Of a DNA stretch of 64,000 bases, positions 12,275-23,263 are shown one piece after another. The notes under the pieces are model-generated. The model was not told the origin of the DNA. It saw nothing but the letters and a program-made list of their open reading frames with translations, and made no database searches. How positions within the stretch are numbered: the first letter of the stretch is position 1; each line of letters starts with the position of its first letter. The position numbers were made by a program, and so were the translations under genes. Origin of the DNA: Nageia nagi (lineage: Eukaryota; Pinophyta); assembly GCA_050084985.1 (NCBI GenBank), contig JBITNC010000001.1:146010001-146074000 (forward strand), written 5' to 3'.

Positions 12275-15200
12275 ACTAGTGTTGATGGTCTTATTATTAT
12301 CAAATATGCATGGTGGTGCACATAGATGTTGCATACTTGGTGGTTTGTAATACATTGGTAATGGATTTATCACATCTTGTATTGTTTTGCTTGTGGTGCT
12401 TTGTTATAGGCTCAAAAAGAAGATGGAATGTGTGGTTGTTATTGCATGTGTTTACATTTGTGCATTGTTTATTTTCATATAAATTTATGTAGATGAGATC
12501 ATCATAATGTATTAAACTAAATATTTGATTATATTATAATAAGTTATCAAGAAAGTATCATGTATACCTAGTTTGGATTTTAGCATTATGTTAAATGAAC
12601 ATATGCTTGTATAAGGACAAGAGTTGTAATATGTTTATTATTGTAAGAATAAATATTCTTAGGTAGCATAGCTACCTAGGGTTTACATAGTCTTGAAATC
12701 CCTAGCATTTTCCATGAGCATAGCTAAAACTTATAGTGTTATGTGAATGCCTCGTGGAATGGTTATTTATTTGTTGTAATACTTAAAGTTACTTCTAATG
12801 TTGTATGATTATATTTTATATTTATGTAAAATAAAACAAAGATAAATTATTAATACTGAAGAAAGTAGCTAAGATTGAAAAGCTTATAATGCTAATGATG
12901 TTAAGAATCCTATCGGATATTATTTGAGGATAATGTTTGAAACTAGTTTTATAAAATTAAGTTAGTAAGGAATTCAAACATAAATATAGTTAAAATTAGT
13001 TGAATCATTAAAATAATATTATGGATTGTAATATTTCATGGTTAGAGAGATATAATAAAAAGAAGAATCTTATTGTTCATATTTTTGGTATCTTACAACA
13101 TGTACTATTATCTCTAATTGAGCTATGTAAAGAAAGGAAAATATTATAATTATTATAAAATTTATTATAGTGATATCTTTGTGGTTAAGGATTTTGAGTA
13201 CCCATCATCTTCAACCATTCTTATGTAACTCTTTTTCATTTAGATAAATCATTATACTATATATGGTACTGCACTTACTATAAATAAAGTATATGGTAAC
13301 AAACAAAAATTAAAGAGTAATTATTAGTTTTATTTTCTTATATTAACTATCTTTATCTCTTTTTATGGGGGAATGTGCTAAGAGATATGAATTATCTTAA
13401 GAAACCATTGGAATTAAAAATATATAATTTATACATCCATGTTGATTATCAAAGCTAAAACATAAGTGTATACTACATTTGAAATTTCTTCTAATGTATT
13501 ATTGTTAGTTGTACAAAACTCATCATAAGAAAATCATAAATCCATTAAAGATATCCAAAATAAGAGGCATATAGTTTCTATAGTTTGTACATATAACTTA
13601 TTTTATTTAAGTACTCATAGAAATGTAGATTATCAATATTAAGATAGTCTAAATTCAATATTTTAACTACATATTACTACTTTTTTATAATCTTTAACTT
13701 ACTTTCTTGAAGCTAAATACAAGAGGATTCCTTAATTTCCTATACTATTTTAATTATATTTTTAAGATAATTATTTCGTTCTATATACTAAGAACTAAAC
13801 TAACTTAGTGTGTGTGTGTGTGTCTATATATATAGACACACACACACATCAATAGGATCAATTAACAAACTAAATTAGGCTTTAACTATGTTTCAAATTA
13901 AATGTACTTATTCCCTAATCCATAGGAAGACATTTACAATTAAAATCTCTAGTTACACCTTGGTATGAAAATTATTTGATCCTTATTTATGGTCCACTAG
14001 ATCTAGTTGGGTATAAATGCCTTAATATCACTTCAAATCATTCTAGGTTGTAGTCATCCATAATATTAACTATATACTATATTATACTTATTTATATTTA
14101 ATATACATTATAAAATGCCTACATCAATAAGTATGTGGGTCTCCTTACTCTAGTAAGCATGTATAGTCACCTTCAAGCACTCAAAATTATACCTTTTTTA
14201 TTAGATTACATATTTATTACCATATTCATTTCTCATGAAAATGAACCAAAATGATAATCCTTTAGAATTAGTTCTCTTATGTTACAAGAATGATATCATG
14301 TATACTTACTTACCTATATGTTACCTCATTATTGTAGTTTGATATTATTTTGTTCTCTCAATCTTAGGAATGTATACAAACTTTCCCATATGTTTTCCTT
14401 CTAAAGTAATTTTATTTATACCTTCATGTTAATCATATTAGCTAGGCATATGAATGTACTTAGCCATTACATTTATCAAGGTTTCTATCAACATATCAAT
14501 TATATGAATTTTATTTATTATGTCTTACATTATTTTAGTGACCAATATAATGTTCCTTATCAGAAAGTAATCAACATTCACACATATGTAAAAATTATTT
14601 TATTTCCTTCTTATTCATAGCTAAAGCTTATTCAATAAAATTTCATCTCCCTTACCTTTTTTGTTATCGCACATACTTGTATTTTTTTCCAATCACTATT
14701 ATTTCTAGTAGATGTAAAAATACCTAATAATAAAAAATTACTTTCCATCAACAAATTATCTTCTCATTTGTACATATATTATTTAGCATCAAAATCTTAA
14801 GGTATGAATGAAATGAAATATCCTCAATGACCAAACACAATATTTGAGTTATATTTATATTTTTTAGGTATTTTCTATTTTTACTAGAGTAAATATTTCT
14901 TATTTTTTCCCCTTATTTTCCAAGTAATTGTTTCTTATTTTACAATCTGAATTTATTATCTTTTATTTTCTAGAATGAAATATATACTCAAACCATTATT
15001 TTTATACTATCATTATTCTCTTCTGATTCAAGTATTTCCTAACCCTTTATATATATAGAATATAAAAATATTTAAAAAGGGTAAAATATCCAATCTAAGA
15101 GGTAGTTCTACCTTATGTGCACTAGCTCAAAACATTCTTAGGATATTACATTGACTAATATTTTTATACTTCAAAATTGTTATATGTTCTTATGAGGAAC

Positions 15201-16157
15201 CTTCAATTTACCAAAATACTATTTATTAATCATGCAATTTAAATGAATCCTCTCACTTCTTCTTTTCTAGGTCCTTGCCTTATACTTAGAGTTTCTCATT
15301 TATATAAATTTATTAATGTTCTCTTAAAATAATATCATATATTTAGTAAACATTTTAGACTATGTCTTCTTCCCTTTAGCAACTACTTTTGATCTAAAAT
15401 GGTTCAATTCAAAAGGATGACTCTTCATGAGGTAAAATTTATGCACCTAAGATCTTTCTATTTGAAATCGAATTTACCCTAGAAGTTTTGTATGTTGGAT
15501 CTAAAGTTTTAATAATATGCATGTTGAACTAGCATGATGATAGGGCATTAACATCATTCCTTTAGATGAATATCCTAATGAAGAGAAATGGTTGAGGTTG
15601 TATCCATTTAGTCTAATTATTGCATAGTCATTTCATTATTTTTGGATAATAATTAGTGATTTGTAGTGGTATATATATGGCTAGAATCCATTTTTGAGGG
15701 TTAAAGAAAAAGTGTTTTGACAGTTATATGAGATTGTTAAAGGATACCTTGAAGATAAAAATTTTATTCAAGGATATTTGAAGGGTGTTGTAGATAAAAA
15801 AAGCAATTTTATATTTATGGCATCTATAATATTTTACTCTAGAAATACCATTTTGAATTCCATAATGAAGAGGAGATGTCAAATCATATATACTTCCCTA
15901 TTGAAAGGAATCAATACAAATATATCTATATTATTTTGAGCAATTATATGTTTTAATATTATTAATCATTTTTTAGTATTCTCTAATTAAGTACATAATT
16001 TTGCAATAAATTTATTTACAAAGAAAACCATTGATAGCCTTTTCACAATCATTTTAGGGTTTCTATGTCATAGTTCATCTATACTAATTTAGTTCATGTA
16101 TAAGTTGCATTTGATGCAATCTTGAATAACATAAATTATAATGTTTAACAAAACATG
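12275..16157. other. AT-rich DNA, no genes recognised
   Basis: Several short frames (12310-12492, 14426-14620) have no family motif. The stretch just before 16158 should contain the 5' LTR of the gypsy remnant that starts with the PBS there, but I cannot fix its left end. A perfect palindrome lies at 13811-13848. Confidence 0.45.
13811..13848. repeat. 38-bp perfect palindrome of TG/CA repeat around a TA core
   Basis: A (TG)n run, the core CTATATATATAG (13824-13835) and a (CA)n run form a perfect 38-bp inverted repeat. It combines alternating purine-pyrimidine tracts, so both Z-DNA and cruciform formation are conceivable. It is most simply a microsatellite that expanded symmetrically or was copied by fold-back replication. 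Confidence 0.85.
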
Positions 16158-16680
16158 TAGTATCAGAGTAAGTTTGACAATTTAAATTGGCAATTATGAA
16201 TAAATGGTATAATATATGAAATACGTGAGTTATTCCCTCCTAACCATAGAATTGGGAAGGTATAGAAGAAAAAATTCAATGGAAGAATAGGAAGAAAATC
16301 CAAAAGATAGCCCACAAAAAAATTCATATTTAAATTTCAAATATGAGATGAGATTTCTTGCAATAGAGAGAAATATGGCTATGATTATAGACTTACTTTA
16401 AGGAAGACAAATCACCAAGGATACAACGATACCAAAGTTTGATAAAATAGTAGTTAATAATTTTATACCTTTTCATGCCACTACATCATTATCATTCAAG
16501 TCAAAGGAATGATTTGAAATCCCTACTTCTAGAGGAGAGGTAGATGTTGAGAATTTAAACAATTGGCCCAAAGAATATGAGCTATATTTTTAGATTCAAT
16601 ATATTGATAATGATGTTAAAAAACTTATTCATAAGATTAAAAATGGGAGTTCGTTCATTGATTTCATGGGAATGTAATGT
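16158..16680 (+). pseudogene. Gypsy remnant: PBS and gag fragment
   Basis: TAGTATCAGAGT at 16158-16169 differs from the canonical plant primer-binding site TGGTATCAGAGC at two positions (G to A and C to T). About 370 bases later, from 16530, a frame reads GEVDVENLNNWPKEYELYF followed by a Q-Y-I-D step. This fits the gypsy gag segment in which a V-D-x-x-x-L-x-x-W-L-x-x-x-E-x-Y-F motif is followed by (I/V)D. The sequence then ends abruptly near 16680 and AT-rich DNA follows. The gene is broken by stops. Its LTR should lie just upstream but was not delimited. Confidence 0.6.
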
Positions 16681-16759
16681 TTAAAATTATTTATTATTAT
16701 TTTTATTATCAGTTTTTGGTTCCTTGTTCTCATGAGCTCTACATCTTCGATCTCTATAA

Positions 16760-17350
16760 TTATATCATTCTTTGTTATACCCCCTTAATCTATAATCTTG
16801 CAACCAATATTTATTTCCTCCTCTATGTGTGACTAGGATCTTTTAATTTTATAGCTAGTTAATTTCTTGCCTTCTATTTTTGTTAGTCTCTTTTATTTAT
16901 TAAAGGATCTTCCCTAGCCTCAACCTTTATTATTATTTTTAGATGTTTTCATTATGAAATTTTTCTTAATGTTTATGATATACTTATACATCTCCTTTGT
17001 AAAAAATATAATTATTATTCTCATTTCATCTTGAATGATACATTTTAATAGATTCATGCATCCACTAATATTTTCATTTGTCTCCTCAATATGGTCAAGT
17101 CAAATAGTCAATCAATTGAATTACTCATTATAGTATTTTAAACTCATCTCCCTTTATCAAATATTTGATAAGTTCTTGACTAAATTTAATTCATATTTTA
17201 TGTTGAGTAATATGTGATCAAAGAAACTCACTATTTTGTTGAGAGAGCTAATCTTTCATTTACCTTCATTAATTAGTTCCTTCTAGAAATTTACTCTTAC
17301 CAAAAGGATACATTTCCTTTCAATCTTATAACAATGAGTTATATTTTCTT
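16760..17350 (-). pseudogene. Gypsy gag fragment, central and C-terminal part
   Basis: On the minus strand, from ~17290 down to ~17020, the decayed frame reads FFDHILLNIKYELNL, then MSLKYYNEF, LDHIEETNENISGCMNLLK and IIQDEMRI. This order is that of the gypsy retrotransposon gag core (the MSVxEYxxEFxxLxRYx segment, then a FxxGLxxxIQxxL segment). It is followed by a Gly/Arg/Lys-rich stretch as seen before the zinc knuckle. Orientation is opposite to the fragment at 16158-16680, so these are two different insertions. It is broken by many stops. Confidence 0.55.
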
Positions 17351-17429
17351 GGTTTCTTTTATGTTCTAATGATTAAAATATACTTTTAATTCAAAGATCT
17401 ATTCAATTAATTATTCAAAATTGATCATT

Positions 17430-17960
17430 TGTCTTGAAATTTTGAGAAATGCTAGATATGGGTTTTCATAATTCGGCTACCATCTCCGCTAGGAGGGATG
17501 CCCCCAAATGAAAAGTTTTTTATCAACCAAAATCTATTATTTAATGCCTCAAAATTACCTTTTAGTGTCAGTTTTTAGGATTTTCCAATAAGAAGACTTT
17601 AATATCTTTTGTTATGGAATTTCTTTAGGAGAATAAATTGAGAAATAGCTTAGTCTATGTTAATTGGGCTTGTATGCCAAGTTTGGTTGTAATCCAAAGA
17701 ACTTTCTATTTTTAGAAACTTCCTATCTTTCTATCTTTAAAAAGTTTCTGTTTTTAATAATGTCCTAGTTTTTAAACTGTTCATTATTTTTGAGGGAGAG
17801 TCTCCTATTTTCTATATTAGCTATTGTAATAGACCTGAAAAAGGTCTTGTGAATTCAGGAATGAGAGGAGAATTGTTCATAGGTTTTCTTTTGTGTTAAT
17901 ACATTTATGTTATTGGAGCCTATTTTGTTGGTCTCTTGCAGCTGAATTTACATCAAAAAT
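17430..17960 (+). repeat. LTR fragment related to the LTR at 33006-33600
   Basis: This segment matches the reverse complement of 33006-33600. Shared blocks include CTTGAAATTTTGAG, GCTAGATATGGGTTTT, GCCTCAAAATTA, CTTTTAGTGTCAGTTTT, GACTTTAATATCTTTTGTT, CTATTGTAATAGACCTG. It is thus an LTR of the same gypsy family in sense orientation on the + strand. The right part, after about 17900, is diverged. No PBS or gag of the same orientation follows, so it is probably a solo LTR or a fragment. Confidence 0.7.
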
Positions 17961-18290
17961 CTAAACTTAAAATATAGTTTAATAAATCCATATCTTATGT
18001 ATTTCCAATTTTTTCTAATACTCTAGCTACTATCATTTTTTACTCATCTTCCCCTTTATCATCAACTAAATATATACATTGTCCTTCAATAATTCTTGTG
18101 AACATATAAAGTCTCCTACAACCATTCTCAATGGCTCCACTTGGCCCTCACTCTTGTTAGCATATAACTTCCCCTTCAACCATTCAGTTTATATCATGAC
18201 TCCATTTTTGTGGATTGTATTGAATTTTAGCTCCATTTTTCATTAAAAGTAATCAAAACAATCATCCTTTGAATATGGCTAATTTTTTGT
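17961..18290. other. AT-rich flank of the low-copy island
   Basis: No gene or repeat recognised. Base composition rises in GC from about 18290 on, marking the edge of the low-copy island. Confidence 0.4.
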
Positions 18291-18850
18291 TTACCTGTCT
18301 TTTCTTTCGGTACACACTCAAATTCGTATGTGTTATCCCGTGATACCGATTTCACCTACATCCTTCCGTCGAAATTTTTAATTTTCGCATAACCAACCTC
18401 ACACACGTACACAATTCTACCTCTATCTTTCCCTCCATCAAATTTCTTTTGTCCATGAGGAAGGCACAAGAACCTGCATGTCTCTTTTCGCGGTCACTAT
18501 GGGGGCTACAATTATCTGCTTTTTGTTGCCTGTGTCTTACATTGTGATCCGTAAAAATCCTCCTCCCACCGTAATGGGATTTTTCTTGCACACGAAAAAC
18601 CTTCTTTATCTCTCTTTATGTGATTGCAGTTTTCTTCCTATTCCGATGTTGCGGGTTTTTGCGTGGCAATCACCTCTCCGCTTTCCTTATATCATGGCTG
18701 CAAGCTTCTGTTTCTTTTACTTCGATGTTCAGCCTGTTGGGCACAAAAAAGCTTGGCAATCAAAACACATTTTTCCTCCCCAAGATTTCTTCTGCTTTTC
18801 GCATAGATGCTCCAACATCAAAATAATTACTTTCATAGATCGTCTGTAAC
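18291..18850. other. GC-richer low-copy DNA, gene identity unknown
   Basis: This stretch is visibly richer in C and G than its surroundings and keeps CpG (TCCGTCG, TTCGCGG), unlike the decayed repeats. Two overlapping open frames exist: + 18478-18849 (123 codons, hydrophobic, Phe/Cys-rich) and - 18352-18591. Neither resembles a family I know. A TTATGTGATTGCAG sequence ending at 18630 would make a good 3' splice site on the + strand. It may be a 5' UTR, intron or promoter of an unseen gene, or 3' flank of the minus-strand pseudogene. Confidence 0.35.
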
Positions 18851-20045
18851 TTTCTTCATACAATTTTTGCAGAAAGAATGAACAACACATGCACAAATCT
18901 GATCATAAAGAGAATGCTACTGAAAGAAAATACAATCACAAAATATGTGAATCTTTTTTATTTCAAAATTTCTTGATTTCGTGCAATCCAATACAATTCA
19001 GATCATTCTGCATGCACAATGGGTGGAGGTAGTGCCAGAGGTAGATGCAACATAAAGAGAAGGAGCAGCAGTATTTTAGTAAGGAATGAACAATATATGG
19101 ACAAAGCTTACCATAGAAAGAAATCTACTCAAAAAGATTAAAAAGTGTGTGCATCTTCTGTATAGCATTTCTTTCTTGATTCCCTGCCAAACAATGCATT
19201 TCAGATCATATTGCACGCACGCTTGGTAAAGGGAGGAGGAGAAGCACAGGGCTTATAATAAAAAGCATTGAGATGTGAGATTCCGTGATATTATATGACA
19301 GCAAAAATAGTTGTTACATTCTTAGTAAATATTCAATTGTACTAAAACGAAGGAAATGGGGACTTAAAAACTTCTTGAGAATATTAAGGAACATAGTATT
19401 ATTGAACTACAAATTGCATTTGTTGTAAGCAAGGAAACAAGTTTAGAACTATAGAAAGTAAGATATATAAGATGCCATTTTCATATTTCCAAGGATCCCA
19501 GCAAGAAATATTTAGAATGATGATGTGAAGCATACTTCCCGATGTCATTGGTAGCGTGTATCTTCCTTCATATAATTGTTGCAGAAAGAGTGAACAACAC
19601 ATCCAAAAAGCTGATCATAAAGAGAATGCCACTGAAAGAAAATACAAACAAAAAATATATGAATCTTTTTTATTGCATTTGTTTCTTGATTCCGCTCAAT
19701 CCAACACAATTCACATAATTCTGCACGTACACTGGTTGGAGCTAGTGCCAGAGGTAGAAACCACTTGAGGAGGAGGAGGAGAATCACGCTTTTAATAAAC
19801 AATCAACAATATATGGACAAATCTTACAATAAGAAGAAATCTACTAAAAGAAGGAAGAATAAAATCTGTTTCCATCTTCTTCATAACATTTCTTTCTAGA
19901 TTCCGTGCCAAGCAATGCATTTCAGATCATGTTGCGCCAACGTTTGGCCCAGGTAGAGCCAGACATAGATGCGTTTGGGGAGGAGGAGGAGCAGAGGGCT
20001 TATAATAAAATGTCTTGAGATATGAGATTCGGGGTTCCAGGTTGC
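18838..20045. repeat. Nested tandem duplication, four ~210-bp monomers in two pairs
   Basis: Blocks starting at ~18880, ~19088, ~19592 and ~19804 share the same order of landmarks: GAACAACACAT or CAACAATATATGG, a GAAAGAAA stretch, TTTCTTGATTCC, CAATNCAATNCANTTCA, then AGGAGGAG. The first and third monomers are closest (both with CTGATCATAAAGAGAATGC) and the second and fourth are closest (both with CAATATATGGACAAA and AAGAAATCTACT). A ~210-bp unit was therefore duplicated first, and then the pair was duplicated about 712 bp apart. The last monomer overlaps the 3' end of the pseudogene frame, so the duplication includes part of the gene's end or 3' UTR. Confidence 0.75.
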
Positions 20046-20718
20046 ATCTTCCAAACGTGTAAAATCTTTGGGTTATATAATTATATGCACGACCACACCC
20101 ATATTTGATGTCAAACTCTGCAAAAGAATCCTTGAACTGTGCAAAATCGTAATATCGTTCCATTCGCAATCCCCACAAAGCCTTTGGAAACTCAACCACC
20201 TTCTTCATAACAAAACCCTAAGCATCAGAAGGAGTGGACAAAGGATTCAATCTCCATAGACCGATTGCTCTAGATGTTGTGTCACTTTGACTGTCATGCT
20301 TTCGGAAGGAACTCATTATAAACAACTGGTTTTTGTAGGAAAACAAGGCAGGACTTGTCTGCCTATATTTAAGTCTATGCTCTTTTGTCAACCACATCCA
20401 CTCAATATCCACATCATGATGATTTGCAATCTTTAACCGACACCGTCTCCGAATTTCCAAATATGAAGAAGGTTTTGCATGACATTATATTGACCTAAAC
20501 CTATACCGTAAATGGCTCCATCTCCTTCATTTTCACAGCTTGAAAAGCCGAGAGTAGAAGTTCCTAACCGAGACAGGGTGTGGTTCCCTTTGATCCACGC
20601 AGATCCATCCCTGTTGTCATAAACATACGAAAACATTTCAAATGAAAACACCATGTTATGTGGGTCATAAATAGGGTCATTTTCCAGTATAATCACAAGC
20701 CTCAAATCTCCCGGACTT
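19927..20718 (-). pseudogene. 3' part of an interrupted low-copy gene, family not recognised
   Basis: Reading leftward, an acceptor-like TTAG precedes 20718. The frame to 20433 contains YDPHNMVFSFEMFSYVYDNR and ENEGDGAIYGIGLGQYNVMQ. The reading then must shift to a second frame (20460 to 20218, with KIANHHDVDIEWMWLTKEHR and LFSYKNQLFIMSSF). That frame is continuous with 20217-19927 except for one TAG at 20218-20220. The last part has MKKVVEFPKALWGLRMERYY and YGCGRAYNYITQRFY. The composition and long frames show a genuine former protein. I do not recognise the family; a kelch or F-box-associated type is only a guess. The frameshift coincides with a four-base loss relative to the copy at 6290-6795. 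It is therefore a pseudogene here. Confidence 0.7.
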
Positions 20719-20844
20719 CTAATTCATGGATACACACATCATGTATGAGTCTGAGAATATATCGCCGTAATCAATAAAGAATACGAAGTCTTCTCTAGCA
20801 GGATGCCAAATTAAAAAAGAAATTTAAATAGAAGAGGTCATTAC
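20719..20844 (-). other. Probable intron of the interrupted gene
   Basis: On the minus strand this begins GTAATG (a fair donor, at 20844) and ends TTAG (20719). It is T-rich, and frames on both sides are open while stops fall inside. Strict splicing here does not join the best-looking frames on the two sides, which is consistent with a decayed gene or with another splice choice. Confidence 0.4.
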
Positions 20845-21015
20845 ATAGATATCCTCCAGAGCATGCCACAATCTCGTCAATTTGCCGAAGTACCCTTTTG
20901 TAAAAATGTCCAGTGGGAATGTGGGGAAGGGGCATATAGTTGCGGGTGCCATTCTCCTGTTCCTCCTGGTTGTTGAGGAGAAGTTGAGCGCGTTGTGATA
21001 TTGTGCAGTCGGAGC
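20845..21015 (-). pseudogene. Middle piece of the interrupted gene, distal to the copia insertion
   Basis: This is host DNA just left of the copia element, ending at the GGAGC target duplication (21011-21015). On the minus strand the most protein-like frame reads through LLLNNQEEQENGTRNYMPLP and FYKRVLRQIDEIVACSGGYL up to a GTAATG donor-like site. Another frame, the one directly continuous with the piece across the insertion, is also open to the end. The two frames conflict, so at least one small indel is likely in addition to the retrotransposon. The family is not recognised. Confidence 0.55.
21011..21015. repeat. Target-site duplication GGAGC, left copy
   Basis: GGAGC directly abuts the TGTTAG start of the left LTR. 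The identical GGAGC follows the right LTR at 26303-26307. A 5-bp perfect duplication is the normal product of LTR-retrotransposon integration. Confidence 0.95.
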
Positions 21016-21568
21016 TGTTAGAATCTCTCCTGTACAGCGGAAGCAAAAACAAAGATACAAGAGAGATAGAGTGCAGTAAAGACAGAACACAGTAAAGTAC
21101 TTTATTTTTAATTTCTGAAACTTGCGAAAAGAGAAATACAGAGTACAGTAACAGATCACAATCTACAATTTGAATTGCCTACAATTCTTAGCTCTGCAAA
21201 CTACCTATTTAAAACAAAATGCCCATGATGTGGCTACAGGAGAAGAATCCACGATTTGTTACACAATCATGCCATCCACATTAATTTCTTCCTGTTAGAT
21301 CATTAAGCTGGTGTAACAGAACTGTAGCTCATGGTGGGAAGATTGCCGCTCTTATTTAAAATTTAAATCTACTTAATAGGCAAGGAGGTGGGTGACGTCA
21401 TACAAAGAGAAAGAACAGCACAAACCGGAGAATGGAAGAGGTGACGTGAGCTAGAGAAGGTTCCGGGGTCTGGAGAGGTGAAGACAGATAGAAAGAGATT
21501 CCGGGGTCCGGAGGATGGATTTCATACGACAAGCATTCCGGACTCCATTGAGATTATTATTTTCAACA
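21016..21568 (-). repeat. 3' LTR of the copia element
   Basis: 553 bp, adjoining the polypurine tract at 21569. In element orientation it starts TGTTGAAAAT and ends GATTCTAACA. It carries an intact TGACGTCA (21393-21400), a GTGACGTGAG (21441-21450), a GAAGGTTC dimer of heat-shock-element type (21456-21463), and two CCGGGGTC-containing repeats (21463-21476 and 21502-21512). A TTTAAATAAG stretch near 21349 is a TATA candidate in element orientation. Confidence 0.95.
21393..21400. promoter_or_regulatory. Palindromic bZIP-type site TGACGTCA in the 3' LTR
   Basis: TGACGTCA is the palindromic ACGT-core site bound by plant bZIP factors of the TGA/CRE type. The matching position in the 5' LTR (26127-26134) reads TGACATCA. 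Whether it acts in transcription is inference. Confidence 0.5.
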
Positions 21569-21581
21569 CTACCCCTTAATC
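21569..21581 (-). other. Polypurine tract of the copia element
   Basis: On the minus strand GATTAAGGGGTAG directly precedes the 3' LTR start TGTTGA. This is the usual plant copia arrangement and primes plus-strand DNA synthesis. It overlaps the last pol codons and stop. Confidence 0.9.
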
Positions 21582-23260
21582 TCAACGGGAGCATCTTCTC
21601 CATTATCAGTGATCCCAAGATTTTCCCTTTGCTGCATGAAAGTTCTCGATCCTAGTGGTTTGGTGAAGATGTCCGCGAACTGCTCAGTTGTCTTGCAATG
21701 TTCTAAGACAATCTCTCTAGCATTAATCAATTCTCTGATATAATGGTACCGGGTGTCTATATGTTTGGTTCTTTTGTGAAACACTGCGTTCTTGGATAAG
21801 GCGATGGCAGAACTGTTATCACACAACAATTTTGTTGCCTCCTGTTGTTCATGCCCCAAATCCTTTAATATTCTCCGCATCCAGATGGCTTGACAAGTTG
21901 CTGTTGTTGCCGCGATGTACTCTGCTTTTGCTGAGGATAGAGATACAATGGGCTGCTTCTTTGATGCCCATGACACGACTCCTGATCCCAGATGAAAAAC
22001 ATATCCAGAGGTTCTCTTCCTGTCATCTGCGCTTCCTGCCCAATCACTGTCAGTATATCCAGTCAATTTGAAATCCTCAGATTTCTTGTATATGATGCCA
22101 TATCCAATTGTGCCTTGGACATATCTCAAAATTCTTTTGGCTGCTTGCAAGTGCGTTGATTTGGGATTCTCCATGAACCTAGAGATCAAACTCACAGCAT
22201 ACACTATATCTGGGCGTGTAGCTATCAAATACATCAGGCTTCCTGCTATGCTTTTATACAAGGTGGGATTCACACTTTTGGTCCAGTCTTCTTTTCTCAG
22301 CTTGATGCCCATAGCAACAGGCGGTGGGGTTGACTTGCAGGTCTCCATTTGGAACCTCTTCAGTATATTTGTTGCATACTTTGATTGAGATATAAATATC
22401 CCATGCTCTAACTGTTGTACTTCAATTCCAAGGAAGTATCTTAACAAACCCAAGTCTGTCATCTCAAATTCCTCCTTCATCTCCTTTTTGAAGTTATTAA
22501 CAATTTCTTCATTACTGCCCAAAAAAAGTAAGTCATCTACATACAGTACAACAATCAAAATCATACCTTTGTTCTCCTTGATGTACATTGTGGGCTCTCC
22601 ATCACACTTGCAGAAATTCTTGTTTATGAAGTATGAATCAATCCGGCTGTACCAAGCTCTTGGTGCCTGCTTCAATCCATAAAGCGCCTTTTTCAACCGA
22701 TAGACCTTGCTTTCTTTTCCTTTTGTTTCATACCCAGATGGCTGCTCCACATAAACTTCTTCATTCAACACCCCATTCAGAAATGCTGACTTTACGTCCA
22801 TTTGATGGACCTTCAACTTGTACTGGGCTGCTATGGCTAAGACTACCCGCACAGTTTCCATTCTTGCAACTGGTGCAAAGGTTTCCTCATAGTCAATGCC
22901 GTATTTTTGTTTGTAGCCTTTTACCACCAGTCTAACCTTATATTTGTCTACATTTCCTTCCACATTTCTTTTGGTCTTATAGACCCACTTTACCCCAATG
23001 CAATCCTTGCTATCTGGAAGATCTGTGAGTTCCCATGTCTCATTCCTTTCAATGGCGTTTATCTCTTCATCCATTGCCTTAATCCATTTTTCTTCTTTCA
23101 CAGCTTCTTCAAAGTGAACTGGATCTCCTGTAGGTGAAAATAAGCTAAACAAAGCAGTTGAACCTTCACCTTGCTCTTGCTGGTACACCTCAGTTAAGCT
23201 TTTATATTTTTGCCTTCTCAGTGGTGCAACTGAGGTTTCACTTGTGGAAGTGCTGGATGC
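21569..23260 (-). pseudogene. Copia pol, reverse transcriptase and RNase H part
   Basis: The frame is open from the TAA at 23261-23263 to 21569; it has no ATG of its own at the start and continues the protease-integrase frame. In order it has the reverse transcriptase fingers and palm (WVYKTKRN, QMDVKSAFLNG with a catalytic Asp, LYGLKQAPRAWY) and YVDD in VVLYVDDLLFLG. The connection and RNase H follow (TDSDWAGSADDRKRTSGY, SSAKAEYIAATTA, and HIDTRYHYIRE near the end). All three catalytic aspartates of reverse transcriptase that I can judge are kept. Length (about 560 codons) is that expected for this half of a copia polyprotein. It copies the element RNA into DNA inside virus-like particles. 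With the stop upstream, it would not be made as part of the normal polyprotein. Confidence 0.95.
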
Positions 23261-23263
23261 TTA
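23261..23263 (-). other. In-frame TAA between integrase and reverse transcriptase
   Basis: The codon sits between GDNSSEG and ASSTST in an otherwise unbroken pol frame (24889 to 21569, difference of frame positions divisible by three). It is a single point change that removes the downstream half of pol from the polyprotein. Confidence 0.9.

Noticed and set aside
18478-18849. 123-codon + strand frame as a membrane protein gene
   Set aside because: It is Phe/Leu/Cys-rich only because the DNA is T-rich, it overlaps an opposite frame, and no family motif or splice-supported structure was found. Kept only as unassigned GC-richer DNA.
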